A stretch of 64,000 nt of DNA from Alitta virens (lineage: Eukaryota > Annelida > Polychaeta > Phyllodocida > Nereididae), in contig OW028576.1 in assembly GCA_932294295.1 (NCBI GenBank), positions 27,969,227-28,033,226 of the forward strand, written 5' to 3'. The first letter of the stretch is position 1; each line of letters opens with the position of its first letter. The notes beneath the pieces were generated by a model, which saw nothing but the letters and a program-made list of their open reading frames with translations, was not told where the DNA came from and made no database searches. A program made the translations under genes and the position numbers. Shown one piece after another: positions 25,001 through 34,002 of the stretch.

Positions 25001-28000
25001 AGAGCGTGATCCAAAGATTTTCCTGGAAATGACTAAGAGTGCCAGCACCTTGATCAAATCTGACCATTACACTAAAGTGATGAAGGTGAATTGATTCAAT
25101 TTTATGTACTAAGATGCTGTGCTACATCAGCTTATCACCTTTTTCTGATGTTATTACAAGCATTTTCCATAAGCCATGAAATAATATATGGTTTGCAGAT
25201 TATGGCCGATATTTATAAAGATGAAGCAATTTCGAAGAAACTAAAAGAAGGGCCATTAGATTGTTTGATTCAAATGATGGATGAAAAAGAACAGCTTCAG
25301 GTTCTGGTTGAAAATCAAGAAAAGACACTTTCACTAATCCAGGTAGGTCTATTTGAAAAATAATCAAAAAATAAACACGTTTCTCATGGTTTAACTGAAA
25401 AGATGGTCGTAAGTCATTATTCTAACTTGCAAAATTGGTTCCATAATAAATATATAATAATGAATATAGGGAGTAACACAAAATAACTGCAATCTCCCTT
25501 TCCCCCAAAATAGAGCAGTAAAAATATCTACACAATTTGACTGATATCTTTATTTTGCTTGAAAAAATCAGCTGTCCGCAAGTAGATATTATTGTAAAAA
25601 ACCCTAATGCACATTTGAGTGCAATAAAATGATGAATAAATAAAAACGTAACAAAGACGAACAAAAACTTTTGGGAACTATTCTTGACATAACATGCAGA
25701 GAGTGTATATCTTGTAAGGTTGATGACTCTTGCAATTAAGAACATATAAATTCAGGGCTTCCTGACTGAAACCCAGTAAATAGTTGGTATAGATTATTCA
25801 CTTTGTGGCAATTATCTTGTGATTCTACTTCATACTTACTAATAATCACACCAGAGGCTTCTTTAAAAATCGTTATAGCATTTTGTTGGCCAAACTGCCA
25901 GACCATATTATTTCCATTTTGTAATTTTTCTATATTTATGTCATTTGCTATTGCATGCTACAGATGCTTATAGAAGCTGAGGATGCTCATAGTAATCCAG
26001 AGTGCATTCAGAAGGTCGTAAAGGCTGATCTTAGTGATTCAGAGAGCGTTCAGATGACCAAAGAAGCTGATGATCACAGCCGTTCAAAGTGTGTTTATTA
26101 CGAATGGTTTTGTAACATTATTAAATAATCATTTTGCACCAACTAAACCAAGAGTAAAATCCTGCAATTACAAAATAAATTAATGTGTTATATATATAAA
26201 TTATATAATACTAATAGATGCACTAGATAACTATATTTGCATCGGGTGATACTGAATTCTTGGACAGCATTGTGAAATGCAAGATGCATAAAAGAACCTG
26301 GTCAACCTCAGGCAAATTTAAATCACTTTTAATTTCAGGAATCAGTTGCTGTTATACCTCATCACAAATTCCGAGTATTGCTCATATTCAAAGCATACTT
26401 TTAAATGGACGGAAGAATTGTTTTCAACTTTGAAACTTCTGCTTGAGAAAGGAGCAGATCCGACATGGATAATGGAAGGATCAGATCCAAAGAAAACAGA
26501 CCTGTCACTCACTGCCATGTATCATTTCTGCTCAGTCACCTGTAGACTCTTGCTCGAGAATAACTATGTCGATCAAATACAGGATGTCATGTTATCGTTC
26601 ATGAAATATATCTCCCCAACCACTGAGTATCATAAAAACACTCCATTACATGCCCTTGCACAATTTGATTGGAAAGTTCTAAATCAGCACCTTGAAAAAA
26701 AAGGTCAACTACCAATACATTTGTTTGAACATTACAAAACAAATATTGATGCAATGAAAAATAAAATTCCCGGAATATGTGATACAGAAGATTCGCGTGG
26801 AAGAACCCCTATGCAGCTATTCCTGGAAAAGATTACAGTACATGAGGAAATTTTAAAAGATGTTATTGATATTGTAGAGTGTTTGAAATCAAAAACCAAC
26901 ATAGAAAATCCTGGTAAAGATGGCCGCAATGTTATGCATTTCCTAGCTGATGCATATCCTGTACTCTATCAAGGATCTCCCGAAAAGGTACAAGAAACCC
27001 ACGCATCTGATGACAGACCTAAAGTCAATTTGGATGAGGATGAAAAAACTGAAAATGAACATAGTTGCCAGAAAGACAAAGAGCGATGTAAGGAACTTCT
27101 TTCAAAGCTCTTCAGAACCTTGGAAACTGAAAAAAATGTTGGTATGCAAGACTATGGCGGACAAACTGCTCTGCATATATTAGCAATGAAATTGAATAGA
27201 GTCATACTTGATGAACACCATGAAATATTCAGAGAGCTTGTAAAAATATTTGTAAGCACTGAATATAACAAAGTATCTGCAGATCATGAGGGGAACACAG
27301 TCTTGCACATTTTAGCGAGCCAAGTATATGAGGAGCCTGAATTGGGAAAAGGCCTCCTACCTGTCTTTGAGATGCTCACAACAGCTCAAAATGTGAATGC
27401 TAGGAACATGCAATGTAACACACCATACAACTGGATCATGCAAGGTTTATTACGGAATCACAAAGTTCAATCTGATGCAACGGTTTTCTACAAGATTCAA
27501 GAAATCTTCAAAAAATATGGGACTGTTTACAATGAATTGCCACCTATTCAGTATGTACAAATAATTTATCATTTCATTGTGTGTTCCACATAAAATATTG
27601 TATGATCCTCAATGATGCACTTTATTTGCCAAGTCAATATCCTAATTAAATATTGATCATGATTTCAAAGACACTATCCTCTTGATTATGTATTTTGTTT
27701 ATAAACTCACTGTTTCAATGTCATAATAATTCATACTGCTGTTAAACACCCCCATCATAATAACATTGATTTTATTCAGTAAAACTGATTCAACACAAAG
27801 TGTTTAATTATGAATGTTGCAGGAACCATGAAGAAACCAATGAAAAGGAGAAAACACAGGTACGTTGCACCTCCCACCTATGCTGCTGCCCTGCCCTCTA
27901 CAAGCAAAAACAGGCTAATCTAATTAAAAAGCAGTTCAATCTAAGAAGGGTGCTTGTGAAGGGTGTTACCTGTTCTTATTATCATTTAGCGTAACACTTT

Positions 28001-30419
28001 GAAGTAATTTGTTGTACTTCAACAATTATCATAATTGTATTAATTGTTGCAAAATAAATATACTTTGCTACAACCAATAGCATTTACTTCCAAATTAGCC
28101 AACCCGGCAGGTTATTTAGTTTATTTGGCAAAAATTTAAGTTTGCTGTTGACAAATACCAGTAAGTGTTCTGCATGAATGGTTTTTGCCAAATAAACTAA
28201 AATAACCTGCCAGGTCAACTAATTTGACAGTAAGTGCTACTGGTTGTAACAACCATAACATTTGTCAGTGATATTTGGTATTCTAAAATAAAATGGTGAT
28301 ATTAGTTTATTTGCCGTAAACACCATTGGATGCAGCACACAGCATGAAATATTATGCAATATCACACAACAGATAACAATGAAATTTCACCGATATATGT
28401 TCTGAGTGCCTACAGCTATTCTATGTATTGTAATAAAGATAACAGTGAAAGTCTCATTTAACTGATCTTCGAAATCTTTCAGACCGAGAAACAGCAATCT
28501 TCATTGGCAACATCAGAAGAAACGGTGGGTATTTTTTTTTTAAGAAGATCAGTACGCCTTTAATTAGTTTGAAGTAAACCTTTAAACTTAATTTATCATG
28601 TATTTTTCCTCTGTAAACAGTATATATTCGGAAATAACCCAACTATTATGTGCCAAACCAATTCCTCCCCCCCCCCAAAAAAAAAACTGTTGTCATCATT
28701 GCTGTACATACAAATTTGAATATATTTCATATTTTAGACTGTGGAAAAGCTTAAGAGATTGGACGAGTATATTAGACTTCCCAAAAGGCAAGAATACATC
28801 CGTGCCTATCAAAAGGACCTCAGACACTATCTTATGTTAGATGAAGAGTTCCTGGATGATCTGAAGGACGAACAAGTGATAACGCCTAAGGAAAAAAAAT
28901 TAATACAGGTTGGTACTTTGTCTCAGTACACCAGTGATACTGAAATAATGTTTCATCATCATCATAATAACTTGATAGCATGCCATTGTTTACTTTGGTC
29001 ATTCAGGTATAAACCAGTAATGGTAGTTTAACTGTGCTACTGATGTTAAAATAAATATATCCAAATTGACTATGAAGGAGTTGAGTGTTTAGTTTATAAC
29101 AAGGATTTACATCCAGCTGCATACATCTTGGCCAATATCAATGTTTTGATCGAATGGGTATGACATATTTGTACCCTGTATACTTCCAGTGATTATTGCT
29201 ACTGTATTATACCATTGTTACTGATGCCTTAGTACAAATATATACCACTGCTTTAGTTACTTATTATCTGTTGAGTAATGCTTTCCATGCTTATGATCTC
29301 AAAAAGGCTTTGCATAAGTTAAGCATACTCATTTCTAAAAGTGTTATTGATTCTCTGAAAAAAAAATTCAACAAATTCTTCAGCTATTGTCTGTTTACAA
29401 TTATGTATGAAGTATAATGTCTGAAATGTATATATCTAGTGTCCTTGAGAGCATGTATATGACCCTGAAAGTCAAATTGATTTTCAGATTGCTTCTATCT
29501 TTTCTTAAGCCAATGGAGCAATGTCTTTTCTTCTTTTATTTAACTTTCTTCTTTATTTGAAGAGTATTATTTTCTGTTTTTAGCCAGATACACAATGGCA
29601 TTATTACAAATATTCCCAATGCCATATTTTAACCAAAACCTAGTGAATGGATGGAATGAGTCATATAAAATGTTTGTGCCCTTAGTTTTATTAGAATTAT
29701 CAGAACTATTTGTAGGTGCTGTCTGTTATTTGTATAAGTTTATTTTATTTACTCAATACCTTTAGAACCCCTTTTTCCATTTTTATTTCCTTCTATTTAA
29801 GTTTACAAGGAGACCTGGACAAAACAATTTTCCAAGCAATGCAATAGTGGCTCAAGCATGAATTTCCCATAAATTATTCTTATTAGTTATTTTTTACTTT
29901 CACGTTCTTCCTAGTAGTTTTAATTTTGTGTTGTTGATTTCAGTTACACTGAGTGATATCCTTTGTCATAACAGCTAGCATTCTGAATATTACAATTTTT
30001 TCTTTGACATTACAGGGAGGACCAAACAAAAGTGAGGATGAACGAATAACAGATATGATTACAATCATGTGGAATGTTGAAGATAATGAAAAATACTTGA
30101 AGCTTCTGGAAGCTTTTGCTGAGGAGTATGATGAATTGGTGGATTTGTTAACAGGTATGGATACTTGGTTATTGGTTCTTCCTTTTTAATTTACACCATA
30201 TGATATTAAGTATTGCATCTGAAAGTGCTTTGTTTCATTCATGGTAAAAACAGTATTGTCTAAAGTCAGAGTCCACAGTTTAATATGTGTGATGATGTGT
30301 TGGATGTGCAAGGATTGCTTAGAAATGTAAAATAAAAAAAATATTAAATTTAAATGTTGCAGTTCACCGTTCCTGTTGTTATTTCAGGTGGCAATTGGAG
30401 AAGGAAAACTTTTTCATAA
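19028..30419 (+). CDS. Ig-domain receptor with cytoplasmic ankyrin repeats and CARD (1,060 aa, 19 exons)
   Basis: Exons: 19028-19100, 19568-19876, 21529-21740, 22159-22270, 22509-22625, 22730-22861, 23115-23159, 23520-23594, 23694-23722, 23880-23890, 24920-25085, 25199-25342, 25964-26088, 26339-27550, 27823-27859, 28483-28524, 28738-28908, 30016-30154, 30388-30419. All phases agree. Order: signal peptide (1-24; a second in-frame Met at 19,049); three Ig-like domains (25-127, 128-235, 236-318) with paired Cys and Trp; stalk; transmembrane helix (about 338-357); a helical membrane-proximal region (372-475); degenerate ankyrin repeats in one large exon (517-921; TPLHALA, GQTALHILA, GNTVLHILA); a linker; and a C-terminal CARD (about 965-1050) with the six-helix pattern and a closing LVDLLTG. 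By family knowledge a CARD binds other CARDs to nucleate signalling complexes, so a surface sensor feeding NF-kB or cell-death signalling is inferred. Both terminal exons are tiny, so the exact ends are less sure. Confidence 0.85.
20740..21500 (+). mobile_element. LINE 3'-end fragment in an intron
   Basis: The segment encodes the carboxy end of a Jockey/CR1-like polyprotein (a region matching LQKKAVRFLTNCKYN, then LFKKLKLLKLYDICALYDLK), continues with frameshifts, and ends in an A/T-rich tail with AATAAATGTATCTGATTCTG. It lies between the first and second Ig-domain exons of the receptor gene, in the same orientation. Confidence 0.7.
23520..23594 (+). other. Transmembrane exon of the Ig-CARD receptor
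   Basis: The exon encodes SAIIITLLVIFVIVIGLSMA with a Thr/Tyr-containing outer flank. The next exon supplies the basic stop-transfer sequence WRCKQKRPYK. This places the Ig domains outside and the ankyrin-CARD part inside. Confidence 0.88.
23880..23890 (+). other. 11-nt microexon of the Ig-CARD receptor
   Basis: The 11 bases CTTTTATCACA are flanked by a strong acceptor (ctgtttcag) and a strong donor (gtaagtatt). The exon before ends in phase 0 and the exon after begins in phase 2. Joining them directly gives an early stop, while including this microexon restores the frame exactly. Confidence 0.7.
23893..24690. repeat. Intronic repeat with internal inverted repeats
   Basis: An arm near 23,902-23,929 (AATAAGACCC...GTGGTATA) returns inverted near 23,985-24,013. 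Further copies of the TGTGGTATA unit recur near 24,580-24,675 in both orientations. No coding capacity is seen. It looks like a non-autonomous repeat or several nested copies; limits are approximate. Confidence 0.5.
24315..24329. promoter_or_regulatory. RFX X-box-like palindrome in an intron
   Basis: GTTGCCCATAGCAAC has full RFX half-sites and is preceded by a TGACG half-CRE. It lies inside the repeat-rich intron after the microexon, so it may belong to a repeat rather than to the gene. Confidence 0.35.
28065..28252. mobile_element. Palindromic MITE-like element
   Basis: The two ends are inverted copies of each other for about 70 bp: the left arm starts TTGCTACAACCAATAGC and the right arm, read in reverse complement, starts TTGTTACAACCAGTAGC. 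The arms flank a short unique centre. It lies in a receptor intron. No clear target duplication is seen. Confidence 0.7.
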
Positions 30420-30635
30420 GATGAAATCTGGTATTGACTGGAATTTGTATGTGACTTGAATTTGTGGGACATAAATATGTTGTTTTAACACTGTTTAAGA
30501 GTGTGTACAAATATTAACTTTTGTTAATTTGTTTTTATTTTCTGCATTATCCAACAATGTATATGTGTACTGTCTTGACTGCATGCTTAAACTGTATATG
30601 TAGTTTCTTGTTGTTTTTTGAAAATTGTACATACA

Positions 30636-30641
30636 AATAAA
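30636..30641 (+). terminator. Polyadenylation signal of the Ig-CARD receptor
   Basis: AATAAA lies about 217 nt downstream of the stop codon in an AT-rich 3' untranslated region. Confidence 0.6.
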
Positions 30642-31714
30642 TATATTACATCTTATTTTACTTGAATTTGTTTGAAATGTGTATAGAAAATCGATGAACC
30701 TTCTTCATTTTTTTCAATAACAATGTTCAATGATATGGTGTTATTGGCCTTCTTCCAAATGGCCATCAGTTAGAATCTCTACTCCCTTTAAAGTCAGGGT
30801 GCTAATAAATATAAATTTTTTGTTATCACTGCTTAACCAGATGTATTCAATATGAGCTACATCACTCAGGCTTACTATTCCCCTAGCGGGCGCAGGCAGT
30901 CATCACCCGTTATGTCACAATATATGATATTGTGCTCTGTGTTGTGACATTATCAACTTTTTTTATCTAAGGCTGCCTATGGCTACCAGGGGGAAAAAGA
31001 GTGCTGCTGCTAAATCACAGATTAAACTGATCCTGCACTCTCATAATTAGCATATGCTTTGTTTGATGGGTGATTTTTTTAAGGCCTGAAATATGTCACC
31101 AACAGTTGATTTTGAAATACTGAAGAGTAAATTAAAGCAGTATGGTATACAAGGACAAGCCCACAAGTGCTGAAACTGCGAAAATGTCTTCCCATGAAAC
31201 TTAACAGAAAATAAGTCTTCAAATGAATTCTTACCAAATTGAACAGGCCCTGCCATGGCACTGTCATTCTTTCAAAAACTCTCATGTTTAAGCTAGAAAT
31301 GTGAGCGCAACACAGCTGCAGGCTGCTGAAGGATTATTTACCATAGCATTTATAGATGGCTCTTTTCTTCTCTTTTTTTTCAACTGATACAAATAATTTA
31401 CTTTGGCAAAGAAAACATAAAAATTGGGTTAATTCCCAATTGCTTCTGGTTCTTTTTGACAATTGTCAGATTATAATTAGATGAATAGTCTATTATTAAT
31501 ATATAAATTAGATCTAAATATTATATCACATTTTTTCCTCGATGCAATGCTTTTTATGCAATTTATTCTTGTATATGATGTTTGCCTAATGGACTGGACA
31601 AATTCACAGAAAAAAATCTATAACTGGCTTCAACAAAAACATAACATTTTACAGAATTCTAATTTTTGCTCCACCATACATTTGTTTTGTGCTGCAATTC
31701 ATGATGGTCTGTTC
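30642..31714. other. Intergenic stretch, nothing recognised
   Basis: No exon, RNA gene or known repeat protein is recognisable between the receptor's polyadenylation signal and the left LTR of element A. Short minus-strand frames near 31,047-31,285 have no recognisable domain. Confidence 0.5.
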
Positions 31715-31718
31715 ATAT

Positions 31719-32613
31719 TGTAAAAAGCACTAGGCTTTTGCCTCAGCCTTAAAACTGAATTAATTGTATTCTATGTGTTTCTGCCTTAAAACTGAATTAA
31801 TTGTATTCTATGTGTTTCTGATATTCCTATTCTATGTGTTTGAAATTTATGTTTATATTAGTGTTTTATAGTTGCCTGTGGAATTCCTTCTCATATTGTA
31901 TGAATGTAAATATGTAAACTTAGTAAATGTATGTTTGAGTTAAGGCATTTAAAATTAAGATTTGAATGTAATTTATTCACTGGAGGGGTTTCCAAATGAA
32001 CAAAGAGAACTCAGACAATGGCCACTGGGTTGGCTGGACAATGGCAACTTGGACAATGGTCACTGGGGTGGCTGGACAATGGCTGTGGCTGACCAGGTGG
32101 GCAGTAAGGTACTTTGGATTCTAAATTTAGATTCAGGTACAATGGGGTCCTTTTGGTCAAAAGGGTTTGGAAAGAATGGAGTGGCATCCTTTTGCCCCCA
32201 TTAATTAAACCCCAAGTGTCACAATAGCCATTGCCACCCAGGGGGCATTTTGGTCAGTTGGAGATGCTGGAAATGGTGGGAAAATGTCTCCAGTGAAATT
32301 ATGTAATGAGAAGGGGTTTTGGAATTGCAGGAATTGTGTGTTGAATGTTGTAGAGTTGTGATTTGATGTGGGCCTTGGGCCAATGGAGAGATAGAGGAGT
32401 GACTGGAAGAAAGTCACTTCCTATAAAAGCAATAAACAGAGGAAATTCTTTATCTTTGATTTGAGCAAGGAAAGACCAATCTTACAACTTACCTTTGATT
32501 TTGTCTTACTTATTTGGAGAGAAGAAATCTATACTTTTACAACATACTGAATTGTGGACTATGCTGAGTTTTCACCCAAGTACCTAAGCTTGGAGATGGT
32601 GATGAAACTTACA
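31719..32613 (+). repeat. Element A 5' LTR (895 bp)
   Basis: The LTR starts TGTAAAAAGC and ends ACTTACA. It contains an internal tandem duplication near its start, a TATAAAA box at 32,422 and an AATAAA at 32,431. It lacks 60 bp present in the 3' LTR. Confidence 0.95.
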
Positions 32614-32614
32614 T

Positions 32615-32632
32615 TGGTGACCCTGACGTGAT
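32615..32632 (+). other. Element A primer-binding site (tRNA-Trp)
   Basis: TGGTGACCCTGACGTGAT starts one base after the LTR and matches the complement of the tRNA-Trp 3' end in 17 of 18 positions, using the animal tRNA-Trp end as I know it. The related element C has TGGTGACCCCAACGTGAT, with a different single mismatch. Confidence 0.85.
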
Positions 32633-32913
32633 GATTTAGTCTCAAGGATAAATGACTAAGTTATCAAGGAATTATTGTGATTTTAACATGGAAGCTAGGA
32701 AGCTATCCACGGAACATTTTGACGAAGAAAGGAAGTCCCTTCTTATTTAACTTATTGAAGGAATTCATGTCAAAGCCCATGGCAGACAAGCAAGCGCCAC
32801 TTCATCACTCAAGTGCGTAACAACACGGAAATGAACGCAGCCAGGTTGGTGTTGTACATGAATTAGTAAAAGAAAATACAGTCTCGCACCAAGGCACTCC
32901 TCCGCTTGCCAAG

Positions 32914-33987
32914 ATGAATGAAGACCAATTCCGACAGTTCCTGAGGAGCCAAACTGATGGGCATGGAAATACGGCAGTTCTGTTGCAAAATCAGGAGAAA
33001 CAGTTAAAAGAAAATGGAGAGAGGAGCAAGGCAGATTCCCAAGCTAAGAGAGTCACCGCTTGTGACGGCTCTTCCACACGCCGGTTACGACAATGGTTCC
33101 AGGAAGTGGAACTGACCTTGCCTTATACAGAGAGAACTGTGTATGTGGCTGGACAGACAGCTGAAGGACCTCTACGAGCGGAAGTGGAGATATATCTGTC
33201 TTCATTGCCCGACCGGAAGACTGCGGATTGGGCGGGACTGAGAAAATACCTGTCTGACAATTTTCTGTCCAAACACGAGGTGGACCGACTACGAGATGAG
33301 GTCGAGAAAGTGCAGCAAGGGGCCTATGAGTCCACCGCTGCTTATGGGAGAAGGTACAGGGAAGCGGCCATTTTGGGCTACCCTGTGGGAACCAGGAATG
33401 CTGACCAAGAAAGAGCCATGCTGGGGGCGTATCTCTATGGCCTCCGGGACAAACACATGGTGGAGAGAATGGTGAGGGAAACCAAGCCCACCACGTGTGA
33501 AGAGGCGATGAAGGCAGTGGCGGAGTATGAGGGGGATGAATATCGAGTTTATCGAGCCCTTCATCGCTCCGCCCCTGAAGACAATACAGAGGAGCCCATG
33601 GAGGTTGGGGCTCTGGGGACGTTTACCAAGGAAGGGGCAAGAAAGAAAGACCCAGTGGAGGACTTGAATCGAAAGGTGGATGGGCTTGCTGCCCAGTTCA
33701 CTAAGTTGATGGCATCACTGGCCAAACCCAGCCTCCCCAGAGAGCGTGCCTACCAAGGAGGAGGTGGTCCTCCTCTAGGCAGAGGACAGAGGGGGCGAGG
33801 AGGTCAGTCAGGTGGACGAGAGAGGTCCACATTGCAGTACACGGAGGATGGGAAGCCCATATGCGCACACTGTGGAAAGATCGGCCATATTCGTCGAGAG
33901 TGCAGGACCCGCTGGAGCGAAGCTCGGGGCGGAGCAAGAGGTGCAGTCAGGGGCGGATATGGTCAAAATGCCCAGGGGGGGCGATAA
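32914..33987 (+). CDS. gag: Element A Gag (357 aa)
   Basis: This is the structural polyprotein of the retroelement. It has a capsid-like helical region (YLYGLRD near the middle), a Gly/Arg-rich stretch, and one CCHC zinc knuckle (CAHCGKIGHIRREC) near the C-terminus for RNA binding. The frame is open from ATG to TAA, with a run of seven G just before the stop that probably serves as the gag-pol shift site. Element C carries a broken relative. Confidence 0.9.
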   Translation: MNEDQFRQFLRSQTDGHGNTAVLLQNQEKQLKENGERSKADSQAKRVTACDGSSTRRLRQWFQEVELTLPYTERTVYVAGQTAEGPLRAEVEIYLSSLPDRKTADWAGLRKYLSDNFLSKHEVDRLRDEVEKVQQGAYESTAAYGRRYREAAILGYPVGTRNADQERAMLGAYLYGLRDKHMVERMVRETKPTTCEEAMKAVAEYEGDEYRVYRALHRSAPEDNTEEPMEVGALGTFTKEGARKKDPVEDLNRKVDGLAAQFTKLMASLAKPSLPRERAYQGGGGPPLGRGQRGRGGQSGGRERSTLQYTEDGKPICAHCGKIGHIRRECRTRWSEARGGARGAVRGGYGQNAQGGR

Positions 33988-34002
33988 GCGCCGCAGCGGA
34001 CT
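33975..34002 (+). promoter_or_regulatory. Probable -1 ribosomal frameshift site
   Basis: The run G GGG GGG (33,975-33,981) is in register for tandem slippage from the gag frame into the pol frame one base back. It lies two codons before the gag stop. The following GGCG-ATAAG-CGCC and CCGCAGCGG can form small hairpins. Element C keeps a longer G run followed by the same 12 bases GCGCCGCAGCGG. Confidence 0.65.

Noticed and set aside
31962..32204. 80-codon frame in the left LTR, repeated at 40,574-40,816
   Set aside because: Its presence in both LTRs only reflects LTR identity. It covers tandem GGACAATGG-type repeats and shows no protein features.
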